Source: Vibrio taketomensis
GTDB taxonomy: Bacteria; Pseudomonadota; Gammaproteobacteria; Enterobacterales; Vibrionaceae
DNA length: 64,000 nt
NCBI RefSeq assembly: GCF_009938165.1
Contig: NZ_AP019649.1
Location: 124,001 to 188,000 of the forward strand
Reading direction: 5' to 3'
Below are positions 19,026 to 29,725 of this stretch, piece after piece. The notes beneath the pieces are model-generated. The model was not told the origin of the DNA, searched no databases, and saw only the letters and a program-made list of their open reading frames with translations. The number at the start of each line of letters is the position of its first letter. Position 1 is the stretch's first letter. The position numbers were made by a program, and so were the translations under genes.

Positions 19026-20162
19026 ATGAAACCGTCATCGATTGTCGAGTTTGTTCGCGACACCTACCAAACCAACGATTTCATTCCGCTGCATGCGCCG
19101 ACCTTTGACGGCAACGAAAAGCGTATGTGATGGAAACCATTGACAGCACCTTCGTCTCGAGCGTGGGTAAGTTTGTTGATGAATTTGAACATAAAATGGA
19201 AGTCTTTACTGGCACGGCAAAGCAGTGGCCACCGTCAACGGTACGGCGGCCTTGCATGCGGCGCTTTACATGGCGGGCGTAGAGCGTGGCGATTTTGTGA
19301 TAACCAAGCGCTGACGTTTGTTGCGACTTGTAACGCGCTATACCACATGGGTGCGGAGCCAATCTTTGTCGATGTATCACCGATGAGTCTCGGCTTGTGC
19401 CCCAAAGCGCTTGAGCATTACCTTGAAGAGCATGCTGAAATTACCGAACAAGGCTGTTTCCACAAAGGGCGCAAACAACGCATTAAAGCGGTGGTGCCAA
19501 TGCACGTTCGGCCACCTGTGGAACTGGATGAGCTGATCGCGGTGTGTCACAAGTGGAAACTTGTCCTGGTAGAAGACGCGGCTGAAAGCTTAGGCTCTTT
19601 TACAAAGGCCAGCACACGGGTACACTGGGTGAGTTTGGCGCGGTGAGTTTTAACGGCAACAAGATCATCACCACCGGTGGTGGTGGCATGGTACTGTGTC
19701 GCGATCTGGAAGATGGTAAGCGCACCAAGCATGTTACCACCACGGCAAAAGTGCCGCATCCATTTGAGTTTATCACGATCAAGCGGGCTTTAACTACCGC
19801 ATGCCAAACTTAAATGCAGCTCTAGGGTGCGCGCAGATGGAAGTGATGCGTAGTTACTTGGCGCAAAACGCGTGCTTGCTGCGCACTATGAGCAGTTCTT
19901 TGCAGGTAGTGATGTTCGTTTTGTCACTGAACCAAGCTACGCGCAGTCAATTACTGGCTTAATGCCGTGGTTTGTCCAGACAGCGAAATGCGCGATGCGT
20001 TGTTGTCAGGTACCAATGAAGCGGGAGTAATGACTCGACCAATATGGAAGCTAATGCATAGATTGCCAATGTTTGAGAATGCAATACGTGGCGATTTAAC
20101 TCACTCTGAGTTTTGAGGCACATTTAATCAACCTTCCGAGCACGCCAATAGAGATCAAATGA
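19026..20162 (+). pseudogene. legC: LegC-like nucleotide-sugar aminotransferase, frameshifted
   Basis: A DegT/DnrJ/EryC1 PLP aminotransferase of about 378 residues that would place an amino group at C4 of the 4-keto sugar made by the preceding dehydratase. It starts MKPSSIVEFVRDTYQTNDFI. It has ATVNGTAALHAAL (PLP-phosphate binding), QALTFVATCNALYHMGAEPI, VEDAAESLGS (the PLP-binding Asp) and SFNGNKIITTGGGGMVL, with the Schiff-base Lys in NGNK. Breaks lie near 19122, 19215, 19302, 19508, 19605, 19775, 19870, 19950 and 20115; each is cured by one or two bases. Position and motifs match the LegC/PglE group used for legionaminic acid. Confidence 0.8.
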
Positions 20163-20163
20163 T

Positions 20164-21306
20164 ATGAAAAAAGTTGCAGTTTTCACGGGTACTCGCGCAG
20201 AATATGGCCTTCTATATTGGTTGCTAAAGATATTCAAGTTGATCCAAACTTAGAGTTACAGTTATTGGTTTCAGGGATGCATTTGTCACCAGAATTTGGA
20301 AATACATATCAGCAGATAGAGAGCGATGGTTTTCATATCGATGAGAGAATAGAAATACTACTTTCTTCTGACTCATCTGTGGGAACAGCCAAAAGTATCG
20401 GCTTAGGTGTTCTAGGTTTTCAGATGCTTTATACCGTCTCAACCCGGACGTTCTTGTTATCTTAGGTGATCGATTCGAAGCTTTGCTGCTGCTCAAACAG
20501 CAATGATACTACAAATCCCAGTGGTTCATTTACATGGCGGAGAAATTACGGAAGGGGCGTATGATGATGCGATTCGCCATGCTATAACGAAGCTTAGTTA
20601 CCTCCATGGGACCTCGACAGATGAATATAGGGATAGAGTTATTCAATTAGGTGAGTCTCCGGAACGTGTTAAGAATATAGGGCAATTGGTTTAGAATCAT
20701 TTAAATCGAGGCTCTTTCATGGGGTGGTCGAATTGGGGAGTCCTTAAATTTTGCAATTCGAGACCTTACTTTGTCGTCACGTATCACCCTGTAACCCTAG
20801 GCGACGAAGCTCCTGAGCAAGTTTTCAAGCTTTACTTGATGCTTTAGATTGTTACCCTGAATATCAGATTATATTAACTTACCCCAATGCAGATGAAGGT
20901 GGGCGACGCATTATTCCTCTGCTTGAAGCTTACGCAACGTCAAACCCAGATAGAGTATTAGCGATCGCATCTCTAGGACAGATCCGTTATCTAAGTGCAA
21001 TAAAAATGCAACCGCAGTTATTGGAAACTCATCAAGTGGAATTATTGAGGTACCTTCATTTAATGTACCAACAGTTAATATCGGTGTTCGGCAGAAAGGT
21101 CGGTTAGCCGCCAAAAGTGTTATTGATGCGGAGCCAACTAAAACAAGTATTTGCTCTGCAATTGATTATGCTATAGCAAGGGAATATATGGTTGACGGAA
21201 AAATTGTAATCAACCCTTATGGTCTGGAAATGCTAGTGGGCAAGTAATACAAATGATTAAAGATATGAAGTTTAATCCGTGCAAACAATTTTTCGATATT
21301 AAGTAG
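20164..21306 (+). pseudogene. legG: LegG/NeuC-like hydrolysing UDP-sugar 2-epimerase, frameshifted
   Basis: A NeuC-type enzyme of about 385 residues that inverts C2 of the diamino sugar nucleotide and releases the nucleotide, giving the free mannose-configured sugar used by the synthase. Seen are KKVAVFTGTRAEYGLLYWL, LQLLVSGMHLSPEFGNTY, GDRFEALAA, IPVVHLHGGEITEGAYDDA (the catalytic region), YFVVTYHPVT-like text and NPYG near the C-terminus. Breaks are near 20213, 20425, 20482, 20688, 20760, 20822, 20985 and 21222. The start ATG overlaps the end region of legC and the stop is five bases before legI. Confidence 0.82.
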
Positions 21307-21311
21307 GTTTT

Positions 21312-22371
21312 ATGACGGTAATAATTGCTGAGGCAGGAGTGAACCATAACGGTTGTCGGAAACTCGCATTTCAGTTGATAGATGCAGCTAAAGCTGCTGG
21401 TGCTGATATTGTTAAGTTTCAGACTTTTAAGGCTAAAACTTGGCTTCCAAGCTTGCACATCAAGCTGAATATCAAATTGAAAATACGAAGAAAGAAGAGT
21501 CTCAACTGGCAATGTTAGAAAGGTTAGAGCTGCCCTATGAATTACACTATGAGTTGATTGACTACTGTGAAAATATTGGTATCGAGTTCCTTTCAACAGC
21601 TTTTGATTCAGAAAGCTTAAATTTCTTAGTAAATGATTTAGGTCTAAAAAACTCAAGCTTCCGTCAGGTGAAATCCTAAATGCTCCTCTTATTTTAGAGC
21701 ATGCCAGAACTGGTTGCGACATTATTTTGTCTACAGGTATGGCAACGCTTGCAGAGGTTGAAAATGCGTTGGGAGTGATCGCTTTTGGGCTTACTCAAGA
21801 TAAATTAGCTCAACCTCAATTTTTCATTTAAGAAGCCTACGCTTCTATTGAAGGGCAGAAAGCGTTAAGAGAAAAAGTTACAGTTCTTCATTGTACAACA
21901 GAGTATCCAGCTCCTGTGAGTGAAATAAACTTGAAGGCTATGGATACTCTTGCTTCATCTTTGGATTACCGGCTGGGTACTCAGATCATAGTGAAGGTAT
22001 TACAATTCCGATTGCTGCTGCTGCTAGGGGGCGGTGCTAATTGAAAGCATTTTACATTAGATAAGACTATGGAAGGACCTGATCATAAAGCGTCATTAGA
22101 ACCACATGAATTAGCTTTGATGGTGAAGGCTATTAGAGATATAGAAACTGCTCTAGGCTCAGGCGTTAAGTTTCCAACAAATTCTGAGGTCAAGAATAAA
22201 GCCGTAGCTAGAAAGAGCCTTGTTGCAAAGTTAGATATTACTAAGGGGATCTTTTACTGTAGATAACTTAACGGTAAAAGACCAGGTTCAGGTATCAGTC
22301 CATTTCAATATTGGGATTTGCTTGGAAAGCAAGCGTCCAAGTCATATAAACAGGATGAAGAAATTTCATGA
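21312..22371 (+). pseudogene. legI: N,N'-diacetyllegionaminate/sialate synthase (NeuB family), frameshifted
   Basis: A NeuB-family synthase of about 353 residues that condenses the 6-deoxy mannose derivative with phosphoenolpyruvate to give a nine-carbon nonulosonate. It begins TVIIAEAGVNHNG, the family start. It continues with ADIVKFQTFK, FLSTAFDSESLNFL, KLPSGEILNAPLI-like text, ILSTGMATLAEVENAL, LHCTTEYPAPVSEINLKAM, GYSDHSEGITIPIAAAA and FTLDKTMEGPDHKASLEP. A C-terminal SAF (antifreeze-like) domain follows with KRPGSGISP. Breaks are near 21440, 21655, 21825, 21965, 22038 and 22250. The LegI assignment over NeuB rests on the flanking legB/legC genes. Confidence 0.85.
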
Positions 22372-23296
22372 AAATTGGTTATTTTGCAGATGGTCCTTGG
22401 TCACACAAAGCGATAGAGTTGATTTCTGAAACAAAAGGTTTAGATATCGTATTTATTGTACCTAGATTTGATACCCAAGATCCTGTTTTGAAAGAATGGG
22501 CGGACAAACTAGGTATTCCCTATATCCCAGTAAGAGACGTGAATACACAAGATTTTCTATCGATAATGGATGAGTTTGAACCTGAACTTTTAGTATCAAT
22601 GTCATTTAATCAAATATTAAGGAAAGATATTATTGATTATGCACCTCTAGGTTTTATTAATTGTCACGCTGGAGCTTTACCTTTTATCGAGGGCGTAATC
22701 CACTTAACTGGGCTCTAATTAATGGAGAGTCTAAGTTTGGTATAACAGTTCATTATGTGGATGAAGGTATTGATACGGGAGATATTGTTGAACAAAGGTT
22801 ATATTCAATAACGCAAGAAGATAATTACCAAACGCTCTTAGATAAGGCTATCAATGAGTGTGCTAACGTATTGTTTTCTGCTATATTAAAATTTCACAAG
22901 GTGATATTGAAATTATTAAGCAAAAGATATTCACCCTGTTGGAACTTATTTTGGAATAAGAACCATTGGTGATGAAGTCGTTGATTTTAATTGGGGTAGT
23001 GAGCGTTTCTTTAATTTCGTAAGAGCGATATCTACGCCAGGACCTTGTGCTCGATTCTATTTTAATGGCAGTGAATTTGCGATAGAAAAGCTGAATTAAT
23101 AATTGATGCGCCTAATTATATCGCAACAATAGGTGAGGTGGTTGGAAGAAACTCTGATGGTGTTGTTATAAAAGTTGGTGATAATACGATTAAGGTAACT
23201 AGTGTTCGGAATGTAATAAATAATAAGTTATCTGAACCCTATACACCTTCTTTTAGAATTGGTACAAGATTAGTTAATAAGGCTTATAATGAATAA
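22368..23296 (+). pseudogene. Sugar N-formyltransferase-like protein (methionyl-tRNA formyltransferase fold), frameshifted
   Basis: About 308 residues with the N10-formyltetrahydrofolate formyltransferase fold. The catalytic Asn-His-Asp set is visible: FINCHAGALPF gives Asn and His, and EGIDTGDIVEQ gives Asp. RGRNPLNWALINGESKFGIT is the loop seen in FMT and in sugar formyltransferases such as VioF and ArnA. The C-terminal part (INDKLSEPYTPSFRIGTR-like) is not the usual tRNA-binding domain. Breaks are near 22685, 22890, 22930 and 23090. It overlaps legI by four bases and ptmE by eight, so it belongs to the nonulosonate operon. It most likely formylates an amino group of the legionaminic-type sugar. 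A housekeeping FMT is unlikely here. Confidence 0.78.
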
Positions 23297-24343
23297 ATTG
23301 TGGGAAAAAGTCATTATAAAGCCTGGGACATCAATAAAAGATGCTCTTCAAGTTATAGATGATAATGCTATACGAATAGCTCTAGTTGCTAATGATGATT
23401 ATCAACTTCTAGGAATTGTATCTGATGGTGACATTCGAAGAGAATATTAAAGGGATTTCTTTAGATTCACCCGTAAATAATGTAATGAATGAAAATCCAT
23501 TTACTTGCATGTTTGATACAGATAAAGAACAGCTTGTTCAAGAAATGAATCGGAGAAATATTTTATCTATCCCTCTTATTAAGGATGGGAAAATTGTGGG
23601 TTTATCATTGTTGCATGATGAGCTTATTGAGCAACCTGCATACCAAAACCAGTGTTCATTATGGCTGGTGGTTTTGGTACACGTTTACGTCCCCTCACTG
23701 ATTCATGCCCTAAACCTATGCTTGAAATAGGAAATAAGCCGATTTTAGAAACTGTACTTCGAAGTTTTATTAAAGCTGGCTTTATGAATTTCTATATTTC
23801 TACTCATTATATGCCAGAACAAATTGAACAGCACTTTGGTGATGGTTCAGAGTTTGGAGTCAATATTACATATGTCTATGAAGAATCTCCGCTAGGTACA
23901 GGTGGCGCATTAGGTTTATTACCAAAAATTTACCTGAAGACTTACCGCTTATAATGATGAACGGTGATGTACTAACTAAGGTTGATTTTCAACGCTTACT
24001 AGATTTCCATGTTGATAATCAAGCCGATGCAACCATATGTGTGCGTGAGTATGATTATCAAATTCCTTACGGCGTGATTAGTGGTGAGGAAACAAGATAA
24101 CTAGTATGGACGAAAACCAGTTCAGCGTTTTTCGTTAACGCCGGAATTTATGTTGTTTCACCTAGAGTTGTTCAATCTGTTCCTGTTAATCATCGTATTG
24201 ATATGCCAACCCTACTTGAGCAGCACATGCATGAGAGAGAGCGAGTGTTGATGTTCCCGATTCATGAATATTGGCTCGATATTGGCCGAATGGATGATTT
24301 TACTCGGGCACAAGCAGACATTCATACTTTAGGACTCGATTGA
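23289..24343 (+). pseudogene. ptmE: PtmE-like sugar-1-phosphate nucleotidyltransferase with CBS domains, frameshifted
   Basis: About 351 residues. Two CBS domains lie at about residues 1-115 (SIKDALQVIDDNAIRIALVA, LGIVSDGDIRRG; then PFTCMFDTDKEQLVQEM and RNILSIPLIKDGKIVGL). A nucleotidyltransferase domain follows with FIMAGGFGTRLRPLTDSCPK, LPLIMMNGDVLTKVDF and VFFVNAGIYVVSPRV-like text, ending with EYWLDIGRMDDF. In Campylobacter the homologue makes GDP-GlcNAc, the starting sugar of the legionaminic pathway. Breaks are near 23450, 23645, 23930, 24095 and 24125. It overlaps the formyltransferase gene at its start. Confidence 0.82.
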
Positions 24344-24348
24344 TTATC

Positions 24349-25331
24349 ATGAGCAGTATAATTAATAAAGTTGCAGTTGTGGGCTAGGTAATATAGCAAC
24401 GAGACATAGACGCAATTTGAAGCAACTTTTCCAATGGCCACCTTATACGCAATGTCCGCTAGTGGACGAGCTCCTAGCGAACTTGTAAGTGATTGCGATC
24501 AACTAGTCTCAAGTATCGATGAACTAATTTCTCAACAGGTGGCGTTGGTAATTGTCGCATCCCTGCTCCGTTTCACGCAGAGCACGCAATTCCATTGATT
24601 GAAGCTGGCATACCTGTTTTGCTTGAAAAGCCTGTTACTACAACGCTCGAAGATGTAAACAAAATTCAGCGGGCAATGACTAAATATCAGACTCCAGTAG
24701 CCATTGGTTACTGCTTACGATACATACCGTCTGCACAAAAGCTCCAAGCCTTGCTAGCTAATCATAAAGTGGGCGTATTATATAATGCACATATTGAAGT
24801 TGGGCAGTATCTCCCAGACTGGCGCCCGAGTAAAATTATCTAGATACTGTTTCTGCGAATAAACACTTAGGTGGTGGTGCACTTTATGAGTTGAGTCACG
24901 AACTGGACTACGCCCAATGGTTATTTGGCCCGTTAACTTTAGCACGCAATACTACGGTCAACGTCTGAACTAGGTCTAAACGTTGAAGATATTGCTGATA
25001 TTGTGACTGTAAATTCTTCAAACATGGTAGCTAATATCCATTTGGATTTTTACAACGCAAAGCTAACCGGAAATGTAGTGTTATTGGTAGTGAAGGGCGC
25101 ATTGATTGGGATCTGATTGGGAACCAATTATTGTTTACAACCAAGGAAGGAACAAGAGTGCTATATCACGAGCCTGAATGGGATAAAACCAAATGTATCT
25201 GGCAATGATTAAGGATTTTGTTCATATGATTCAAGGAAAAGCTAACGCTTGTATATCTTTAGATGAAGCGAAAAGTACCATTAATTTGATTAATGAAATC
25301 AAATGCCATGCATACTGCTTATAGAAATTGA
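24349..25331 (+). pseudogene. PtmF-like Gfo/Idh/MocA oxidoreductase, frameshifted
   Basis: An NAD(P)-dependent dehydrogenase of about 328 residues. It has VAVVGLGNIATRHRRNLKQL-like nucleotide binding at the start, then EHAIPLIEAGIPVLLEKPVT with the EKP motif, AIGYCLRYIPSAQKLQALL, GGGALYELSHELDYAQWLFG with the catalytic-type His, and SLDEAKSTINLINEI at the end. Breaks are near 24383, 24437, 24545, 24838, 24957, 25055, 25195 and 25300. It sits between ptmE and the CMP-sugar synthetase as in the Campylobacter flagellin glycosylation locus, so a role in precursor supply for the nonulosonate is likely. The exact reaction is inferred. Confidence 0.75.
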
Positions 25332-25332
25332 A

Positions 25333-26014
25333 ATGAAAAATTATGCGTTTATCTTTGCTCGTGGAGGTTCTAAAGGGCTTCCGGGAAAAACATTAAGCCG
25401 CTGGCTGGAAAGCCTTTATTGCAATATTCTGTTGATACAGCTCTTGAAACATCAATGATAGAAAAGTTTTGTATCTACTGATGATCATGATATTGCCCAA
25501 GTCGCTTTAAATGCAGGCGCTATTGTAATTAACAGACCAAAAGAATTGGCGACAGACAGCAGCCCTGAATGGCTATCTTGGTGTCACGCTATTGAATGGG
25601 TGACGGAGCATTATGGTAATTTTGACGGCTTTGTTAGTTTGCCTGCGACTAGCCCTTTAAGGAGCGTTGAAGATATTGAGGCTGCAATTGAGCAGAGAAA
25701 ACTGATAATGCGGATATTTGTATTTCAGTTACTCCGGCAAATCGCAGTCCTTTCTTTAATATGGTAAAAGAACCAAGGAAGGCCTTGTTGAGTTAGCTAT
25801 TCAACCAGAGTTTGATGTAACTCGTCGTCAAGATGCACCAGAAATGTTTGATATTACTACGGTTGTTTATGTTACTACACCAGTATTTGTTTTAAATAAC
25901 TATGGTTTGTTTTCCGGGAAAGTGACCAGCATAGAAGTACCAAAGCAACGAGCAATTGATATTGATGATATTTATGATTTTAGATTAGCTGAAGCCATTC
26001 TCGAGGAGAGATAA
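25333..26014 (+). pseudogene. legF: CMP-nonulosonate synthetase (NeuA/LegF family), frameshifted
   Basis: A cytidylyltransferase of about 228 residues that activates the nonulosonate with CTP. It starts MKNYAFIFARGGSKGLPGKN, the CTP-binding signature. It continues with VFVSTDDHDIAQVAL, VINRPKELATDSSPEWLSW, VSLPATSPLRSVEDIEAAIE and RQDAPEMFDITTVVYVTTP, ending QRAIDIDDIYDFRLAEAIL. Breaks are near 25390, 25465, 25705 and 25770. It directly follows the PtmF-like gene and is followed by an SDR gene starting one base after its stop. Confidence 0.84.
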
Positions 26015-26777
26015 ATGAAGGGTTTATTGGAAAATCAAAAATACTGGTTGTGGGTGCTGGTGGTTTACTTGGAGCTAAAGTCGTTAAGCATATTTTAGAG
26101 CAAGGTGCTCAAGTCATAGCTGCAGACATAAACCTAGAGTTGATCAGAAATAAACTTGTTGCACAGAATATAGCTATTGAAAGCGTTGGCATTGAGTTAG
26201 TTAAGTTGGATCTTACAAATGACCTAGATGTTAAATCTTTTTATGAATTGTAGTGACATTACCGGTGCCGTTAACTGTGCTTATCCAAGAAACAAAACTT
26301 ATGGAGCTCACTTTTTGATGTGTCATTAGATAGTTTTAATGAAAATTTATCTTTACACTTAGGTAGTGCATTTTTATTTACTCAACAATGTGCCGCATAC
26401 TTTATCAAAAACAAGTTCCGTTTTCATTGGTTAATATTTCTTCAATTTATGGCGTGGTAGCACCTAAGTTTGATATTTATAAAATACATCAATGACAACG
26501 CCAGTAGAATATGCGGCTATTAAGGCTGCTATTCAACACTTAAATAGATACGTAGCATCTTATGTTAACGATAGTAAATTTAGGATTAACTGTGTTAGCC
26601 CTGGTGGTATATTTGACCATCAACCAAGTGCTTTTAGAAGCGTATAAAAACAATACTCATGGTGTGGGTATGTTAGACGTAGAAGATGTTATTGGATCAG
26701 TACTATTCTTACTTTCAGAACAGTCTAAGTATGTTACAGGTCAGAACATCATTGTTGATGATGGATTTACGCTCTAA
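26015..26777 (+). pseudogene. PtmA-like short-chain dehydrogenase, frameshifted
   Basis: A classical SDR of about 255 residues: ILVVGAGGLLGAKVVKHILE (a TGxxxGxG variant), GAVNCAYPRN, VNISSIYGVVAPKF with the catalytic Ser, a YAAIKAA (YxxxK) active site, NCVSPGGIFDHQP, and SEQSKYVTGQNIIVDDGFTL at the end. Breaks are near 26038, 26250, 26300, 26412 and 26490. Homologues named PtmA lie in the Campylobacter legionaminic locus and in sialic-acid-type loci. The reaction here is not established. Last gene of the leg/ptm-like block. Confidence 0.76.
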
Positions 26778-26818
26778 TTAGTGACAGATATTTTAAGCTT
26801 AGATAGGCAATTAATTAA

Positions 26819-27792
26819 ATGAAAAATAATGTACTTATTATTGGTGCAGGTCAATTAGGAAGCCGACACCTTCAAGCATTAGCTCAGTTAGATGATCAGT
26901 TTAGTGTCTACGTTCTGGACCCATCAGAGATCTTTAGAAGTTGCTCAATTGCGCTATCAAGAGGTTGTTCAAGAAATTTCACCCGATGTAACTTATTTAT
27001 CGGATATAGATAATATCGCAGGGATGAATATCGATGTATGTATTGTTGCTACAAATGCGGACATACGTTTGGGCGTAATTAAGCAACTAGTTGATAAATT
27101 AAAGTCAAACATTTAATACTTGAAAAGTACTTTTTCAATCCGTTGAACAACTAGTTGAGGCGGAAGAGATCCTTGATAGATCGGGGATTAATACTTGGGT
27201 GAACTGTCCAAGAAGGCAATTTATCGAATATCAAGACCTTGTAAGAACATATCAAGATGCAAAGTCTATCTCTATAGACGTTCGAGGTTTCAATTGGGGT
27301 TAGCTTGTAATGCTATTCACTTTATTGATCTTTGGAACTACTTTGCTGATTTCTCAGATTACACGCTGGATTTTGAAACTGATGTCCGAATTATCGATAG
27401 TAAACGCGCAGGTTTCAAAGAGATAATGGAGGTCTTTCAGCGCAATCAGGTCGACATAATTTATCCCTACGATGTGATCAAGAAGATAATGGTCAAGTAG
27501 TGCTGGATATTTCGCTAATCATTGATGGAGAACGTATCGAATTGTCTGAGCGTGAAGGTGCTATACGTTGGCTTCTTACAGATGGAACAATTATTAAAGA
27601 GTTACCATTACAAGTTCTTTTCCAAAGTCAGCTATCAAATAAAGTTGTTCTAGATTTAATTACGAAACAAGACTGTGAATTGACCTCATTAGCGACTTCA
27701 ATAATGCTGCATACGGAGTTTCTGCGCAAGGCTGCAACATTGTTCGCTCAAGTGTGAGCAGTGAGCTAAAACAATTAGTTCCAATTACATAA
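26819..27792 (+). pseudogene. Gfo/Idh/MocA-like oxidoreductase with atypical EKVLF motif, frameshifted
   Basis: About 325 residues. The N-terminus NVLIIGAGQLGSRHLQALAQ is a Rossmann motif. Where typical members have EKP, this one reads LILEKVLFQSVEQ, followed by NCPRRQFIEY. The middle has NWGLACNAIHFIDLWNYFAD. Breaks are near 26928, 27110, 27132, 27215, 27290, 27432 and 27702. With bases restored the end reads NAAYGVSAQGCNIVRSS and stops at 27792. It lies between the leg/ptm-like and ascarylose blocks and does not belong to either pathway as known. Substrate unknown. Confidence 0.68.
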
Positions 27793-27800
27793 GGTGAAAA

Positions 27801-28746
27801 ATGATACTAATGATTGGTGCCGGAGCTATGGCACAAGAGTATGCTAAAGTTCTTAATGGCTTAGAGCGTAACTATGCCGTAGTAGGGCGTAGCGAAGCTT
27901 CAGCATCTAAGTTTAAAGATGTAACTGGTATAAGCCCTTTGTTGGTGGGCTGAATAAATTCTGTGAGACAACAGATCTTACTCAATATGAGTTTGCTATT
28001 GTCACGACAGGTGTTGAGCAGCTTGCGTCTACGACGATGCAATTGATCGGTCAAGGAATTAAAAATCTTAGTAGAGAAACCAGCAGGACTTGATGTACAA
28101 GAAATCGCTGAACTTGCTAACTATGCTGAGAGCTATAATGCACAAGTGTATGTTGCTTACAATAGGAGATTTTTCTCATCTTTGCTTGCTGCTAAAAACA
28201 TCATCAAACAAGATGGCGGCGTTCAAAGTTTTAATTTCGAACTAACTGAATGGGGCCATGTCATCGCTAACCTAGAGAAAGGTGAAGGCGTAAAGAAAAT
28301 TGGTTCCTTGCAAACACCACTCACGTTACAGATATGGCTTTCTATCTTGGGGCTTTCCTTTAAAGATTGAGTGTTTTGTTAGCGGTGGTGCGGAATGGCA
28401 TACACGATCATATAATTTCTCTGGAGCGGGGATATCGGAGACTGGTGCCTTATTTGCCTATCATGGCAACTGGGAGCCCTGGGCGTTGGAGTGTTGAGGT
28501 ATTGACTTCTGCCCATCGATTGATATTTCGACCAATGGAAAAGTTACAAATACAAAAGCTAGGTAGTGTAGCTGTCGAGTTTGTAGAAATTGATGACTCA
28601 CTTGATAATGAATACAAGCCGGGTTTATATAAGCAGACAGAGGCGTTCTTAAGTGGTGATGTGAGTAATCTTTGTACTCTCTCGGATCAAAAGCAACATA
28701 TTGATCTATACAGCCGTATAGCTGGTTATAACGAAAAAGAGCTTGA
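27801..28746 (+). pseudogene. Second Gfo/Idh/MocA-like oxidoreductase, frameshifted
   Basis: About 315 residues: MILMIGAGAMAQEYAKVLNG (Rossmann), ILVEKPAGLDVQEIAELANY with EKP, VYVAYNRRFFSSLLAAKNII, DMAFYLGAFP-like text at the catalytic region, GGAEWHTRSYNFSGAGISE and GNWEAPGRWSVEVLTS-like text. AAGGTG is a good ribosome binding site eight bases before its ATG. Breaks are near 27945, 28062, 28290, 28360 and 28480. The end is uncertain: in the given frame it runs into the next gene, but a TGA at 28744-28746 just before the ascD ATG is the likely native stop. It probably acts on a sugar nucleotide or free sugar of the locus; no reaction can be assigned. Confidence 0.68.
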
Positions 28747-28747
28747 T

Positions 28748-29706
28748 ATGAAGTATAACATCACTATCCAACCTGCCGGTGTTAGCTATACGAGTGACGA
28801 AAACCTGCTTGATGATGCTATATCACAGTCTGTTCCCTTGAGCATAGCTGCAAAACAGGTGAATGTGGTGTGTAGTTCGGAGGTGATCTCCGGTTCTGTA
28901 GAAAATGAGAACGGTGAGCTTGTAACTCAGGGTGCATTCTGACATGCCAATCAAAGGCAATGTCAGATATTGTCCTAAAAGCCAACTATTATCCAGAACT
29001 AACACATATCAAGCAACAAACTATCCCATGCAAAATAGCAAGTTTTGAGTACGTTACTGAAGATATTGTTTCGATTAGGTTGAGGTTTCCACCAACAGTT
29101 GCATTTGATTATTTGCCAGGTCAATATGTTGATTTAAGTTTTAAAGGTATAAAGCGCAGTTATTCAATAGCAAATGCGAAATCTGAATCAAAAGAACTAG
29201 AACTTCATGTTCGAAAAGTCCCGAATGGACAAATGTCAGAATTGTTGTTTGGTAACTTGAAAGAAAATCAGCTTATGCGTTTAGAAGGGCCCAAAGGTAC
29301 TTTTTCGTTAAAGAAAACACAAAACCATTAGTATTAATCGCAACCGGGACAGGTATAGCACCAATAAAAGCCATCGTTGAAGAGCTAATCGCAAAGAAGA
29401 TAAGCGGAAGGTTTATATTTACTGGGGTATGCGATATAAAAAGAACTATATTGTAATGAGCTATTTTCTCTGTCTGAGAAAAATAAAACATTAATTTTTT
29501 CCTGTATTATCGAACGAGCTTGAAGGAACGTCAGAATATAAAAAGGCTACGTTCAAAATGCAGTGGTTAAAGATTTTGATTCATTAGAAAAATTTGAAGT
29601 GTATGCATGGTTCTCTTCGTATGATAGAAAACGCAAAAAGCTATTTTACAATATCATCTTCCTGGTGATGCGTTTTTCTGATGCGTTTACCCCTGCAAAA
29701 TTATAA
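28748..29706 (+). pseudogene. ascD: CDP-6-deoxy-delta-3,4-glucoseen reductase (E3), frameshifted
   Basis: E3 (AscD/DdhD) passes electrons from NADH through FAD and a plant-type [2Fe-2S] centre to the dehydrase E1 (DdhC) in 3,6-dideoxyhexose synthesis. About 320 residues. Restoring one base near 28833 gives SHSCKTGECGVCSS, and one near 28952 gives FLTCQSKAMSD. Together these supply the four cluster cysteines. The FAD domain has LPGQYVDLSF and KRSYSIANAKSE (RxYS). The NADH domain has LIATGTGIAPIKAIVEEL and YACGSLRMIENA after repair. Breaks also lie near 29325, 29395, 29448, 29500, 29550 and 29610. First gene of the ascarylose block. Confidence 0.87.
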
Positions 29707-29725
29707 GAATTAGTTGGAGCGACAA

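Noticed and set aside
21210..21722. 170-residue minus-strand open frame across legG/legI
   Set aside because: It is antisense to a clear NeuB-family gene and appears only because legI is frameshifted.
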